A DNA stretch of 64,000 bases from NCBI GenBank assembly GCA_963751105.1, contig CAVVTG010000002.1:992001-1056000 (forward strand). The letters are read 5' to 3'. Numbering within the stretch: the stretch's first letter is position 1; each line of letters starts with the position of its first letter. The notes beneath the pieces are model-generated. The model did no database searches. It was not told the DNA's origin and worked only from the letters and a program-made list of their open reading frames with translations. A program made the translations under genes and the position numbers. The DNA comes from JACVRW01 sp963751105. GTDB taxonomy: Bacteria > Actinomycetota > Thermoleophilia > Solirubrobacterales > Thermoleophilaceae. Positions 17,897-27,240 of this stretch are shown piece by piece.

Positions 17897-18625
17897 CTAT
17901 GCCGGTCGCGGCTGTCCGACTGGTGCGGTTGCTCGGTTTCTCGATTGGCTTCGCACGTACAGCAGGACGGCGACGATGAAGAGCGCCAGGCCGGTGGGTC
18001 CGTACGGCGGCGGGTGGGCGGTGATCATCAACCCAGAGATGCTGAGCAAGACCGGGATGGAGACGGGAGCGCCCGCATGGCGGTAGAGCGCCACTCCGGC
18101 CGCGATCATCGCGACTATGAGTCCCATCGGTCCGATGCTGCCGAAGACGCCAAAGGGGCCAATCAGGACGTGTTCGGCGAAGTCCTGGACGATGTCTTCC
18201 CTCAGCGCCTGGCTCGCTTGCGGGAGTCCGTTCAGCTCGTTGGCCAGAATCCCGACGCCGATTCCCTGCAACACCTCCCACGCGCCGTAGAAGACGACGA
18301 AGGGCACGAGCGCGACTCGGCTGACCCAGGCGGCGGTCCCCTCGACGCCGCGCAAGAGCAGGAGGACGACGACGGCCATTAGGGGAATGAAGAGCATCAT
18401 CCCGATGTGGACCACCAGGAAGCGCGTCACGTTGTCCTGCACATCCAGGTAGATCGCGTCGCCCTCCCCGCCGGGGTGAAAGAGGAGCAGAATCGCCCAT
18501 AGGAGCGGCACGGCGATCAGGAAGGCGAGCTCTCCGGGGCTGAAGGCGCCGGGCTGGCCGGCCACTGGGCGGGAGCCCCCGTCGTTATCGGCAGGCGGCA
18601 TCATCTCGGTAGCGAACGTGGTCAT
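17897..18625 (-). CDS. Six-helix membrane protein of unknown function
   Basis: 242 aa with about six hydrophobic helices (for example LAFLIAVPLLWAILLLFHPG and VVHIGMMLFIPLMAVVVLLL). The ATG at 18625 has an excellent Shine-Dalgarno (AAAGGAG, spacing 5), in contrast with the many leaderless genes nearby. No catalytic motif is recognised. The annotatable frame continues upstream to 19132 but lacks coding features there. It lies at the rng-side edge of the accessory region. Confidence 0.7.
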   Translation of the reverse strand: MTTFATEMMPPADNDGGSRPVAGQPGAFSPGELAFLIAVPLLWAILLLFHPGGEGDAIYLDVQDNVTRFLVVHIGMMLFIPLMAVVVLLLLRGVEGTAAWVSRVALVPFVVFYGAWEVLQGIGVGILANELNGLPQASQALREDIVQDFAEHVLIGPFGVFGSIGPMGLIVAMIAAGVALYRHAGAPVSIPVLLSISGLMITAHPPPYGPTGLALFIVAVLLYVRSQSRNRATAPVGQPRPA

Positions 18626-18665
18626 CGTCGCTCCTTTCGGACGGCTCGGGGTCGGCCCAAGGCGG

Positions 18666-18908
18666 TCATGGAATCTCGACTGCGCTGACACGCGCTGCGG
18701 TGGTCCGCTCGGCCACGTAAGACGGGAGCAGCGCGACGGCTTCCGCCTCGGAGGCGGCTTCCACGGTCCACCAGATTGCGTGTCCGCCGGAGCGACACGA
18801 AGCCAGCGTCGTCTGGCGGCGAAGCGGGCTGTGGTGGCCCTTGAACGAGGCGAACACGACACCGCATTCGTTCGCCTCGTGATGGTGGTGGAGCACAAAG
18901 CGGGGCAT
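18666..18908 (-). CDS. Small uncharacterised protein with His-rich N-terminus
   Basis: 80 aa, starting MPRFVLHHHHEANECGVVFA and ending with ERTTAARVSAVEIP. It resembles a family of about 80-residue actinobacterial proteins with a conserved HHHH and a GGHxIWWTVEA core; the fold looks like a small alpha/beta barrel-dimer protein, but I cannot name the family with certainty. The internal ATG at 18908 is preferred over 18947 because conservation seems to start there. The gene 40 nt downstream on the same strand encodes the membrane protein. Confidence 0.55.
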   Translation of the reverse strand: MPRFVLHHHHEANECGVVFASFKGHHSPLRRQTTLASCRSGGHAIWWTVEAASEAEAVALLPSYVAERTTAARVSAVEIP

Positions 18909-19004
18909 GGAACGACCCTGACACCTGGTGGACGGGCCGACATCCATGGAGCACCCTGATCTTCTTGGATCGGGTCGCCTGATTTATGCTCGCCACGAGC
19001 GACA

Positions 19005-21950
19005 GTGGTCTCCATAGGCGAGCAGCTTGTAGGGCGCGCAGAGACGTGCGGCGTGGTCGACGATGCCCTCGCCGAGCTCGACAGCGGGCGGTCGGCTGCG
19101 CTCGTGCTGGTCGGTGAGCCCGGGATCGGCAAGACCCGTCTGCTCGTCGAGCTTGCGGCTCGCGCTGACGCGCGGGGGCAGCTCGTCCTCTCCGGGTCGG
19201 CATCGGAGCTTGAGCGCGACTTGCCCTTCTGGGTGTTCGTGGACGCGCTCGACGAGTACGTCGCGGGGCTTCAGCCGCGTCGCCTCGAGACACTCGACGA
19301 TGATGTTCGTACCGAGCTGGCGCTCGTCCTTCCCGCGCTCGCTCGGTTCGCGCCGGCCCGAGAGACAGCGTTCCAGCACGAGCGCTATCGCACTCACCGG
19401 GCGGTGCGCGAGCTGCTCGAGCGACTGACGGCGAGCGGGCCGCTGGTGCTCGTGCTCGACGATCTCCACTGGGCTGACATCGGATCGGTAGAGCTGCTCG
19501 GTGCGCTGCTGCGCCGGCCGCCGGCAGCGGCGGTACTCGTCGCGCTGGCCGTCCGACCTCGTCACGCGCCCCAGCGCCTCGCCGGCGCGCTCGAGCGAGC
19601 GCACCGCGCGGGGACACTGCTGCGCGTCGATGTTGGCGCCCTGACGCGCGACGAGGCTCGAGAGCTCCTCGGTGAAGCGGTCGATGACGACGCCGCAACC
19701 GCTCTCTATGAGGAAAGCGGCGGCAACCCGTTCTATCTCGAGCAACTCGCCCGATCGCTCGCCCTTGAGCACACCACAGGCGTTACTCAGCTCTCGCCCG
19801 GGGATCTCGACGTGCCGCCTGCGGTTGCGGGCGCGCTGGCCGAGGAGCTCGCACTTCTCTCGGTCGGCGCACGGGGCGTGCTCGAGGGGGCGGCGGTAGT
19901 CGGTGACCCATTCGAACCCGAGCTGGCCGCCGCCGCCGCGGCGACATCCGAAGCGTCGGCGCTGGAGGCCTTGGACGAGCTGCTGAAGCTCGATCTCGTT
20001 CGGGAGACCGAGGTGCCGCGCCGCTTTCGTTTCCGGCATCCGCTCGTCCGGCGGGCGGTCTACCAGTCGACGCCCGGCGGCTGGCGACTGGGCGCGCACG
20101 AGCGGAGCGCCGAGGCGCTCACCGCCCGCGGTGCATCCGCGGTAGAGCGCGCGCATCATGTCGAGCGTTCTGCGCGGCAGGGGGACGCGGCCGCCATCGC
20201 AACTCTCCGTGAGGCTGGCAACGCCGTGGCACAGCGCGCGCCCGCGAGCGCCGCAACCTGGTTTGGACACGCGGCCCGACTCCTGCCCGATGCCGCTCCG
20301 GCCGACGCGCGTGTCGAACTCCTCCTCTCCCGCGCGAGGGCGCTGGTCGCGACCGGCCAGTTTGCCGATGGCCACGCTGCCCTGCTGGAGAGCATCGCGC
20401 TCGTGCCGGCCGACGCAGTCGCATTGAGGGTGCGGCTCACGACGGCCTGTGCCGGCGTGGAGCACCTGCTCGGCCAGCACCAGCAGGCTCACGCGCGCCT
20501 CGCGAGCGCGATGGACAACTTGCGCGATCCCAATTCGCGCGAGGCAGCGGTGCTCATGATCGAGCTCGCGATGGACGGCTTCTCCCGTATGGACTACGAG
20601 CTAATGCGCGAGTGGGCCGAGCGAGCCCGGAGCACAGCCCGGCCGCTCGGCGACCGGCCGCTGACCGCAGCCGCGGTCGCCGTGCTTGCGTTCGCAGCCG
20701 CGACAAGCGGTGCCACACCGGAGGCCGAAACACGTCGCTCGGAGGCGGCCGCGCTCGTCGCCGATCTGGACGATGACGAGCTCGCCCTTCGGCTCGATGC
20801 CGCCGCCAACTTGGCGGGCGCCGAGCTCTATCTCGACCTCTACGAAGAGGCGGAAGCCCACGCCGAACGAGCGATAGCGGTCGGCCGGGCGACAGGCCAG
20901 AGCGAATTCATCCCGCTTCCGTACTCGATTCTCGGCCAAGTCAAGTTGCTGCGGGGCCAACTGGCCGACGCCGCCGAGCTGCTCGACAACGCCGTCGAGG
21001 GAGCACGATTGTCGGGCAACGTCCAAGCGCTCGCCGGCAATCTCGGCAATCGCTCCTTTGCGGCCCTCGCGGCTGGCGACGTGGGGAGCGCGCTCGCCAC
21101 CGCCCGGGAGTGCGTGGAGCTGACGAGGGGGCTTGATCAGAGCCTCGTCTGCGCGGCTGGGGTGGCTCTCGCCGCCGCGCTCCACGAGACAGGCGATCCA
21201 GCGCGCGCCGCCGATTCGCTCATCGGGTCTTCCGGCGGCGACGAGCTTCCGCTCATCCCCGGCGTCTGGAGGGCAACGTTTCTCGAGCTGCTGACCCGCT
21301 GCAGGCTTGCGCTTGGCCACCGGGGCGCAGCCGAGCGCGCGGCCGCGGATGCACAGACCATGGCCAATGCGCTGCGACTCCGGATGGCGGCCTCGATGGC
21401 AGATCGCGCCGCCGCCGCCGTCGAGCTCGATGCCGGCCATACCGACCTCGCCGCCAAGCACGCGCTCACCGCGGCGGCCGCCGCCGACGAGGTCGGTGCG
21501 CCCGTCGAGGCGGCGCTCGCACGGACGCTCGCCGGCCGCGCACTGGCCCAAGCCGGGCAAACCGAGCGTGCGGTGGATGAGCTGAAACACGCCGCCGCCG
21601 AGCTTGGGGCCGTCGGGGCGCTCAGATATCGCAGCGCCGTCGAGCGCGAACTGCGCGGCCTCGGCCAACGCATCCACCGCCGCACTCGCCCCGGCAAGAT
21701 CGATGGGACCGACGTCGATGCGCTGACGGGACGCGAGCTCGAGGTCGCGCGGCTCGTGGTCGATCGTAGGACAAACCCGGAGATCGCCGAAGCGCTCTTC
21801 CTCAGCCCGAAAACAGTCGAGACGCACATGCGAAACATCTTCCGCAAGCTCGACGTCTCCTCACGCGTCGAGGTCGCACGCACCGTCGAGCGCGCCCTGC
21901 ACACAACCTGGTCCAACCGGTCTTCGGATCCGTTGCCGTCCGACCCGTGA
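19005..21950 (+). CDS. Large LuxR-family transcriptional regulator with AAA/NACHT-like ATPase
   Basis: 981 aa MalT/LAL-type regulator. The N-terminal ATPase has a Walker A (GEPGIGKT, residues 37-44) and a Walker B (LVLVLDDLHWAD). A long alpha-helical TPR-like sensor region follows (residues about 330-890). A C-terminal LuxR helix-turn-helix (residues about 906-955; TGRELEVARLVVDRRTNPEIA, SPKTVETHMRNIFRKL) binds DNA. GTG start at 19005 with TATGCT at 18985-18990. Such proteins usually activate secondary-metabolism or catabolic genes on ligand binding. The target here is unknown; the downstream SBP56-type gene is a candidate. Confidence 0.93.
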   Translation: MVSIGEQLVGRAETCGVVDDALAELDSGRSAALVLVGEPGIGKTRLLVELAARADARGQLVLSGSASELERDLPFWVFVDALDEYVAGLQPRRLETLDDDVRTELALVLPALARFAPARETAFQHERYRTHRAVRELLERLTASGPLVLVLDDLHWADIGSVELLGALLRRPPAAAVLVALAVRPRHAPQRLAGALERAHRAGTLLRVDVGALTRDEARELLGEAVDDDAATALYEESGGNPFYLEQLARSLALEHTTGVTQLSPGDLDVPPAVAGALAEELALLSVGARGVLEGAAVVGDPFEPELAAAAAATSEASALEALDELLKLDLVRETEVPRRFRFRHPLVRRAVYQSTPGGWRLGAHERSAEALTARGASAVERAHHVERSARQGDAAAIATLREAGNAVAQRAPASAATWFGHAARLLPDAAPADARVELLLSRARALVATGQFADGHAALLESIALVPADAVALRVRLTTACAGVEHLLGQHQQAHARLASAMDNLRDPNSREAAVLMIELAMDGFSRMDYELMREWAERARSTARPLGDRPLTAAAVAVLAFAAATSGATPEAETRRSEAAALVADLDDDELALRLDAAANLAGAELYLDLYEEAEAHAERAIAVGRATGQSEFIPLPYSILGQVKLLRGQLADAAELLDNAVEGARLSGNVQALAGNLGNRSFAALAAGDVGSALATARECVELTRGLDQSLVCAAGVALAAALHETGDPARAADSLIGSSGGDELPLIPGVWRATFLELLTRCRLALGHRGAAERAAADAQTMANALRLRMAASMADRAAAAVELDAGHTDLAAKHALTAAAAADEVGAPVEAALARTLAGRALAQAGQTERAVDELKHAAAELGAVGALRYRSAVERELRGLGQRIHRRTRPGKIDGTDVDALTGRELEVARLVVDRRTNPEIAEALFLSPKTVETHMRNIFRKLDVSSRVEVARTVERALHTTWSNRSSDPLPSDP

Positions 21951-21971
21951 AGCTTGACTTCCGCTTTCACA

Positions 21972-21991
21972 GTCGTGGCGGCAGTCACGAC
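21972..21991 (+). terminator. Weak hairpin after the LuxR gene
   Basis: GTCGTG and CACGAC can pair across an 8-nt loop 21 nt after the stop. No T-run. Low-confidence terminator. Confidence 0.25.
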
Positions 21992-22109
21992 GGGCGCTTA
22001 GATGACTGTCGCAAAGGACGATGACCGGGCGTCGGTGCCGCGTAAGGCATCACTCCCGCCATAGCTGACGTAAGGAGGCGTGGGACTGCCGGTGCCAGCT
22101 GGTGGGGAC

Positions 22110-22115
22110 TACGAT
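22110..22115 (+). promoter_or_regulatory. -10-like TACGAT, leaderless promoter for SBP56-type gene
   Basis: TACGAT ends 6 nt before the ATG at 22122. An AAGGAGG at about 22072 is 43 nt away and cannot serve this start. Confidence 0.45.
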
Positions 22116-22121
22116 TAGCCC

Positions 22122-23531
22122 ATGGCTCAACCGACGACCGATCCGACCTTCTACCGGACCGCCGCAGAGGCCGCAGCCGCTCCCGGCGAGGAGCTCGCCT
22201 ACGTGGTGGCCTTCGACCGGGAGGCGCAGAAGAACGACGCGATGACCGTCGTCGATGTGAATCCGGAATCCGATACCTACGGACGGGTGGTCGGTTGGAC
22301 CGACGTCCCGGGGTTCGGTGACGAGCTGCACCATTTCGGTTGGAACGCCTGCAGCAGCGCGCTCAAGCACGAGGGCCACGACATGGACGGCCTCTCGCGT
22401 CGCTACCTCCTGGTGCCGGGCCTGCGCTCGTCGAACATCTACGTGCTCGACACCGCGGCGGACCCCCGCCAACCGACGGTGGTCAAGACGATCGATGGTG
22501 AGACTCTGTCCGCGAAGGCCGGCTACTCCCGCCCGCACACGATGCACTGCGGACCCGACGGGGTCTTTCTCACCTGCCTGGGTGGGGCCGAGGGCGACGA
22601 CGACGGGCCGGGCGGGATCGCACTGCTCGATCACGAGACCTTCGAGGTCCTGCGCGCCTGGGAGACCGACCGCGGGCCGCAGCACTTCCACTACGACGCC
22701 TGGTGGCACCTCAACCAGAACGTGCTGATCTCCAGCGAGTGGGGCAGTCCTTCGATGATCGAGGACGGCATCGTGCCGGATCTGCTGCTGGGCCAGAAGT
22801 ACGGCCACGCCCTCCATTTCTGGGACCTCGCCGCGGGCAAGCACCTGCAGCGCGTGGACCTGGGCGCCCAGCATCAGATGGCGCTGGAGGTCCGCCCGTC
22901 CCACGACCCCGAGGCGACCTGGGGCTTCGTCGGGGTCGTGATCTCCACCGAGGACCTGTCCGGCTCGGTGTGGCGCTGGTTCCGCGACGGCGAAGAATGG
23001 AAGGTCGAGAAGGTCATCACCATTCCCGCCGAGCCCGCCGACCCGGACGTGCTGCCGCCCGCGCTCAAGCCTTTCGCCGCGGTGCCGCCGATCATCACCG
23101 ACATCGACCTCTCGGTCGACGACAAGTTCCTCTACGTGTCCTGCTGGGGGACCGGCGAGATGAAGCAGTTCGACGTGTCGGACCCGGCGAACCCGAAGGA
23201 GGTGGGATCTGTGCGGCTCGGCGGCATAGTCGACCGCGCCTCGCACCCGGCCAAGGCCGACATGCCGCTCTCGGGGGGCCCGCAGATGGTCGAAGTCAGC
23301 CGCGACGGCCGGCGGGTCTACTTCACCAACTCCCTCTACGGGGCGTGGGACGACCAGTTCTACCCAGACGGCGTCGGCGCCTGGATGGCCAAGCTCGACG
23401 CAGACCCCGACGGTGGGCTGAGCATCGACGAGAGCTTCTTCCCGCACGGCGAGGAGTTCCGAGGCCTGCGCGTGCACCAGATCCGGCTGCAGGGCGGCGA
23501 CGCCTCGTCGGACTCGTACTGCTACAGCTGA
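22122..23531 (+). CDS. Selenium-binding protein / methanethiol oxidase family
   Basis: 469 aa SBP56-family beta-propeller. Characterised members are copper-dependent methanethiol oxidases giving formaldehyde, hydrogen sulfide and hydrogen peroxide. Family signatures visible are HHFGWNACSS (conserved Cys), RYLLVPGLRSSNIYVLDT, SRPHTMHCGPDG and the histidine-rich AHQMALEVRPSHDP. Length is typical. No signal peptide is seen, so this copy is probably cytoplasmic. Leaderless start at 22122. A class V aminotransferase follows on the same strand, which may hint at a sulfur context (inference). Confidence 0.9.
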   Translation: MAQPTTDPTFYRTAAEAAAAPGEELAYVVAFDREAQKNDAMTVVDVNPESDTYGRVVGWTDVPGFGDELHHFGWNACSSALKHEGHDMDGLSRRYLLVPGLRSSNIYVLDTAADPRQPTVVKTIDGETLSAKAGYSRPHTMHCGPDGVFLTCLGGAEGDDDGPGGIALLDHETFEVLRAWETDRGPQHFHYDAWWHLNQNVLISSEWGSPSMIEDGIVPDLLLGQKYGHALHFWDLAAGKHLQRVDLGAQHQMALEVRPSHDPEATWGFVGVVISTEDLSGSVWRWFRDGEEWKVEKVITIPAEPADPDVLPPALKPFAAVPPIITDIDLSVDDKFLYVSCWGTGEMKQFDVSDPANPKEVGSVRLGGIVDRASHPAKADMPLSGGPQMVEVSRDGRRVYFTNSLYGAWDDQFYPDGVGAWMAKLDADPDGGLSIDESFFPHGEEFRGLRVHQIRLQGGDASSDSYCYS

Positions 23532-23635
23532 CTGCCGTCAAACGCCGCGTGTGCCTTTGCTTTCGAAGCCGATAGGGCGGTCGCACCTTCGCTTGCCCAT
23601 GTACGAGTACCTGGTCACCGGGCAGGATTGGTTGC

Positions 23636-24784
23636 GTGACGGCGATTCTCGGCCCGCAGCGCAGCGCGTACGACGTCCCCGACGAGGTTGCGTACTTCAA
23701 CACCGCCAACCTGGCCCCGCACCTGCATGCCGTGCGGGCGGCCGGCGAGGCGGGGCTGGATCGCCGGGGCAGGCCGTGGTCGATCGGCGCCGAGGATTGG
23801 TTCACAGACGTCGAGCGCCTTCGGACGCTCTTCGCAGGAATGCTCGGGGCAGATGGCGAGGGCGTCGCGATCATCCCGGCGACGAGCTACGGCTTCGCGG
23901 TCGCCGCCCGCAACCTGCCGCTCGAGCGCGGCCGGCGGGTTCTCGTCCTTGCCGAGGAGTACCCCTCGGGCATCTATGCGTGGCGGTCGGCGTGTCGCAC
24001 GACCGGCGCGGAGATCCTCACGGTCGAGCGTGAGCACGGGCAGAGCTGGACCGACGCCGTCCTGTCCGCGCTCGACGACAGCGTGGCGATAGTCAGCGTT
24101 CCCAACGTGCACTGGACCGATGGCGCCCTCGTGGATCTCGAGGCGGTCGCCGCTCGTGCCCACGAGCTCGGCGCCCGTCTCGTCGTCGACGGCAGTCAGT
24201 CGATCGGGGCGATGCCGCTCGACGTGGCGGCGCTTCGTCCCGACTTCGTCGTCACCGTCGGCTACAAGTGGCTGCTCGGCCCGTTCGGCGTCGCCTACCT
24301 CTGGGTCGCCGACGAGCATCGTGACGGCGAGCCGATCGAGGAGAACTGGATCCTGCGCGCCGGCTCGGAGGACTTCGCACGGCTCGTCGACTACCGCGAC
24401 GAGTACCAGCCCGGCGCGCGGCGCTTCGACGTGGGACAGCGAACTCAGTTCGAACTCGTACCGATGGCCATCGCGGCGCTGCAGCAACTGACGGAGTGGC
24501 AGGTCCCGCGGGTGGCCGCCACTCTCGCCAAGTGCACCGGAAGGATGGCCGATCGCGCCGACCGGCTCGGCCTCGGCCCGCTGCCCGCCGATCAGCGCGG
24601 CCCGCACATGCTCGGCGTCCAACTGCCGCCCGAAGCCCGCGAGCGGATCCTCCCAGAGCTCGCGCAAGCCGGCTGCTACGCCGCCGTCCGAAGCGGGTCG
24701 CTGCGCCTCTCCCCCCACCTGCACGTCTCCGATGAGGACGTCGAACGACTGTTCACGGCCCTGGACGCTACCGTGGCCTCGTGA
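23636..24784 (+). CDS. Class V PLP aminotransferase
   Basis: 382 aa fold-type I PLP enzyme. The Schiff-base lysine is about residue 211 in VTVGYKWLLGP; the PLP-contacting DGSQSIGAMPLD precedes it. It resembles the isopenicillin-N-epimerase/cysteine-desulfurase-like branch, but no active-site Cys loop is obvious, so a desulfurase role is not claimed. GTG at 23636; CAGGAT ends 7 nt before it. The stop overlaps the next gene by 4 nt (GTGA). Confidence 0.85.
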   Translation: MTAILGPQRSAYDVPDEVAYFNTANLAPHLHAVRAAGEAGLDRRGRPWSIGAEDWFTDVERLRTLFAGMLGADGEGVAIIPATSYGFAVAARNLPLERGRRVLVLAEEYPSGIYAWRSACRTTGAEILTVEREHGQSWTDAVLSALDDSVAIVSVPNVHWTDGALVDLEAVAARAHELGARLVVDGSQSIGAMPLDVAALRPDFVVTVGYKWLLGPFGVAYLWVADEHRDGEPIEENWILRAGSEDFARLVDYRDEYQPGARRFDVGQRTQFELVPMAIAALQQLTEWQVPRVAATLAKCTGRMADRADRLGLGPLPADQRGPHMLGVQLPPEARERILPELAQAGCYAAVRSGSLRLSPHLHVSDEDVERLFTALDATVAS

Positions 24785-25047
24785 GCAGCCAGCGAGTGCC
24801 CGGTGGGGTGGTGCACAAGCTCCCCGCAGACCTGCGCGAGGCGTTGATCGCCAACACCACTGCGCTCGATGCCTGGACGGACATCACGCCTTTGGCGCGC
24901 AACGAGTTCATCTGCTGGGTCGTGGATGCCAAGCAGGAGAAGACCCGAGAACGGCGCATTCGCCGGACCCAGGAGGAGTTGGAGGAAGGTCAGCGCCGGC
25001 CCTGCTGCTGGCCGGGGTGCAAGCACCGCGACCGCAACGGCAGGTAG
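24781..25047 (+). CDS. YdeI/OmdA-family small protein
   Basis: 88 aa. The segment PADLREALIANTTALDAWTD with WVVDAKQEKTRERRIRRT matches the C-terminal helical domain of the YdeI/OmpD-associated family. It ends in a Cys-containing tail (CCWPGCKHRD). GTG start overlapping the aminotransferase stop. Biochemical role unknown. Confidence 0.75.
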   Translation: MSSQRVPGGVVHKLPADLREALIANTTALDAWTDITPLARNEFICWVVDAKQEKTRERRIRRTQEELEEGQRRPCCWPGCKHRDRNGR

Positions 25048-25120
25048 CGGCTGAGCGCCACTCGCGAGCTGGCGGCGGTGGTCGAACACGCAAGACTCGC
25101 CGGAGCGGCACCCATCGCTG

Positions 25121-25699
25121 CTAGCGGAGGATCCGCCCGCTGATCGCCACCGCGCGGACGGCAGGCGCACCCTCGACCACGCGAACCGGCAGCCGCGCGC
25201 CACCCAGCCAGGCATCGAGCCGGTCAGGATCGCCGGCCACCTCGATCCACTCGATGCCGCCGGCACCGCCCGAGGCGCCGGGATCCTCGATCCCCGGGTC
25301 GCGCGCGAGGAAGAACGGCAGGAAAGGGGCCGCCAATGCCTCAGAGACAGCGGTCAGCCTGGCGCTGAGCCCCTGGCGCACGATCGAGCTCACCGCTGTT
25401 CCGAGCCGCTCCGCCACCGGCCGGACGTCGTCGACGGCGACCGCCCAGCCCATCAGCCCCTCGCCGGTCCGCGCAATGGCTGCGGCCAGCTCCCGCCCGA
25501 GCGGCGACCGCGCCGCCTCCGCGGCATCGGCGACCGCCAGGATCTCCAGATAGCCGCCGCCGAGCGGAACGATCCGGTTGTGGGTGCCGAGGCCCTCGTG
25601 CCGCCCACCTCCGCCGGCGCGGAGCCCATGCTCGTGCTCCAGCCGGGCCGCAGCCGCATCCAGATCGGTCGCGGCGACGATTACGTGATCGATCCGCAC
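25121..25699 (-). CDS. Glyoxalase-like (VOC superfamily) protein
   Basis: 192 aa. It begins RIDHVIVAATDLDAAAARLE, with the metal-binding His and a later Glu-containing strand (GGGYLEILAV), as in the glyoxalase_3-like branch of the VOC fold. The second half is degenerate (IEWIEVAGDPDRLDAWLGG). Substrate unknown. GTG start at 25699; TAGGAT lies 9 nt upstream on the minus strand, inside the 3' end of the gap to the next gene. Confidence 0.8.
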   Translation of the reverse strand: MRIDHVIVAATDLDAAAARLEHEHGLRAGGGGRHEGLGTHNRIVPLGGGYLEILAVADAAEAARSPLGRELAAAIARTGEGLMGWAVAVDDVRPVAERLGTAVSSIVRQGLSARLTAVSEALAAPFLPFFLARDPGIEDPGASGGAGGIEWIEVAGDPDRLDAWLGGARLPVRVVEGAPAVRAVAISGRILR

Positions 25700-25708
25700 C
25701 CGGCGCGA

Positions 25709-25714
25709 ATCCTA
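25709..25714 (-). promoter_or_regulatory. -10-like TAGGAT for the VOC gene
   Basis: On the minus strand TAGGAT ends 9 nt before the GTG at 25699. Confidence 0.4.
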
Positions 25715-25728
25715 TGACCGCGGCACGC

Positions 25729-27192
25729 CTACGAACCGGCCGCTGCCAGCTCGCCTGCTACGGCGACCACCTCTGCGACAAGCGTTGCCAGGTCGGCGTG
25801 GGTGGTGCCTGGGTGCAGGATGCACGCGCGCACGGTCTCGCGTCCCTCGTAGACCGTGCCGGTCACGAATGCCCGCCCGCGCGCCTGGACTCCCTCGGGG
25901 AGAGCGCGGTTGACGCCCTCGAGCCGGTCCGGCGCGCAGCCGGGCGGCCGGGCTCGGAACGCCACGATCGACGTGTCAGGGACGGCCGCGAGCTCCAGCG
26001 AGGGCTCTCGCTCGATCAGCACGGCGAGCTCGCGCGCCTGCTTGTTCGCGCGGACGACCTGGGCGACGATGCCGTCGCGACCCCGGGCCGCGATCGTCGC
26101 CCACGTCTTGAGCGCCCGGAACGGCCGGGTCTGCTCCATGCCGTACTCGGCGAAGGTGCCCACGTCCGCGCCGGCGTCCTGGCGAAGGTAGGGCGGGACG
26201 GTGCTGAACGCCTCCCGCAGCCCGTCGGCTCGGCGCACGAGCGCGCAGCCCGAATCGACGGGCACGCCGAGCCATTTGTGCGGGTCGAGCGTGAGGGAGT
26301 CAGCGCGCTCCATGCCCCGGTAGCGCTCGGCGATGGCCGGGTCGAGCACGCCGAAGGCGCCGTATGCCCCGTCGACGTGAAACCACAGCCCCTCGGCGGC
26401 GGCGACGTCGGCGAGCGCCTCCAGCGGGTCGATCGCGCCAGTGTTGACGGTGCCCGCCGAGCCGACCAGCAGGGCCGGCATGCCCCCTGCGGCGCGGTCC
26501 GCGGAGATCGCCGCGCGCAGCGCGTCCGCGTCGAGGCGCCCGCCCGACAGCGGCACGGGCCGGATCGAGCCACTGCCGAGCCCGAGCAGCTCGATCGCGC
26601 GCGGCACGCAGCTGTGCGCCTCGGATGGCACGTAGGACAGCAGGGGCGGGCCACTCGCGAGTCCGTCCCGGCGCACTTCCCGGCCGGCCGCCGCGGCGGC
26701 GCGGGCGCGGGCGCCGGCGAGGCAGACGATCGTCGCCGCGGATGCCCCGCTCGTAAGCAGGCCCGCGCCTGGCGCGTGCGGATAGCCGACCAGCTCCGCC
26801 AGCCAGCGCACGGTCGTACGCTCGAGGTGCACGTCGGCGTGGTCGCCGGACACGACGCTGGGGTTCATCGCCGCCGCGGCCAGCGAGGCGAGCACTCCGG
26901 CAAGCGACGGCGGCGGGTTGACCCAGCCGAAGAAGACCGGGTGCCCGTTCCCCATCGGATACGGCAGCACGTCCCGCGCCATCTTCTCGACGAGCGGGTC
27001 GAGCCCGGTCGGGCCCTGAGGGAGCGGCAGCGAGAGCAGCTCCATGCGCAGGTCTTCCGGCAGCGGCTGCCAGACCGGCCGACCCGGTAGCGCCCCGAGG
27101 TGGTCGGTCACCGCGTCGACGAGCGCGTGGCCGGCTCGCCGGAACTCCTCCAAGTCGCCGGTGCCGAGCTCGCGGGTGGCCCGTTCGCTCAC
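25729..27192 (-). CDS. Group II PLP-dependent amino-acid decarboxylase
   Basis: 487 aa, aromatic-L-amino-acid/glutamate decarboxylase family. The PLP lysine is in LDPHKWLGVPVDSG, with FHVDGAYGAFG (Asp contacting the pyridine nitrogen) and GNGHPVFFGWVNPPPS near the N-terminus. The GTG at 27192 is chosen because TATGCT ends 6 nt upstream. The open frame runs on to 28359 but the extra 389 residues are antisense to the next gene. The amino-acid substrate is not evident. Divergent from the sugar dehydrogenase gene. Confidence 0.9.
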   Translation of the reverse strand: MSERATRELGTGDLEEFRRAGHALVDAVTDHLGALPGRPVWQPLPEDLRMELLSLPLPQGPTGLDPLVEKMARDVLPYPMGNGHPVFFGWVNPPPSLAGVLASLAAAAMNPSVVSGDHADVHLERTTVRWLAELVGYPHAPGAGLLTSGASAATIVCLAGARARAAAAAGREVRRDGLASGPPLLSYVPSEAHSCVPRAIELLGLGSGSIRPVPLSGGRLDADALRAAISADRAAGGMPALLVGSAGTVNTGAIDPLEALADVAAAEGLWFHVDGAYGAFGVLDPAIAERYRGMERADSLTLDPHKWLGVPVDSGCALVRRADGLREAFSTVPPYLRQDAGADVGTFAEYGMEQTRPFRALKTWATIAARGRDGIVAQVVRANKQARELAVLIEREPSLELAAVPDTSIVAFRARPPGCAPDRLEGVNRALPEGVQARGRAFVTGTVYEGRETVRACILHPGTTHADLATLVAEVVAVAGELAAAGS

Positions 27193-27198
27193 ACGGGC

Positions 27199-27204
27199 AG
27201 CATA
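27199..27204 (-). promoter_or_regulatory. -10-like TATGCT for the decarboxylase
   Basis: TATGCT on the minus strand ends 6 nt before the GTG at 27192; it is one half of a compact divergent promoter region with 27228-27233. Confidence 0.5.
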
Positions 27205-27227
27205 GGTTCCCGCCGCGCCAAAGCGGG

Positions 27228-27233
27228 TAAGGT
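27228..27233 (+). promoter_or_regulatory. -10-like TAAGGT for the sugar dehydrogenase
   Basis: TAAGGT ends 7 nt before the GTG at 27241; this decides that start over the in-frame GTG at 27232. Confidence 0.45.
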
Positions 27234-27240
27234 GCCGCCG

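Noticed and set aside
15753..18500. 915-codon minus-strand open frame antisense to rng, and similar long antisense frames (for example 3429-4535, 52081-54282, 12511-13794)
   Set aside because: They are His/Arg/Leu-rich shadows of real genes, produced by high G+C at third codon positions; no motif or signal supports them.
22071..22120. AAGGAGG followed by GTG and a 12-codon frame, possible leader peptide before the SBP56-type gene
   Set aside because: Spacing between Shine-Dalgarno and GTG is 1 nt, too short for initiation, and the frame has no distinctive content.
24781..25047. YdeI-like gene as a toxin or antitoxin
   Set aside because: The Cys tail is suggestive of zinc binding but there is no partner gene and the helical core fits the YdeI/OmdA family.
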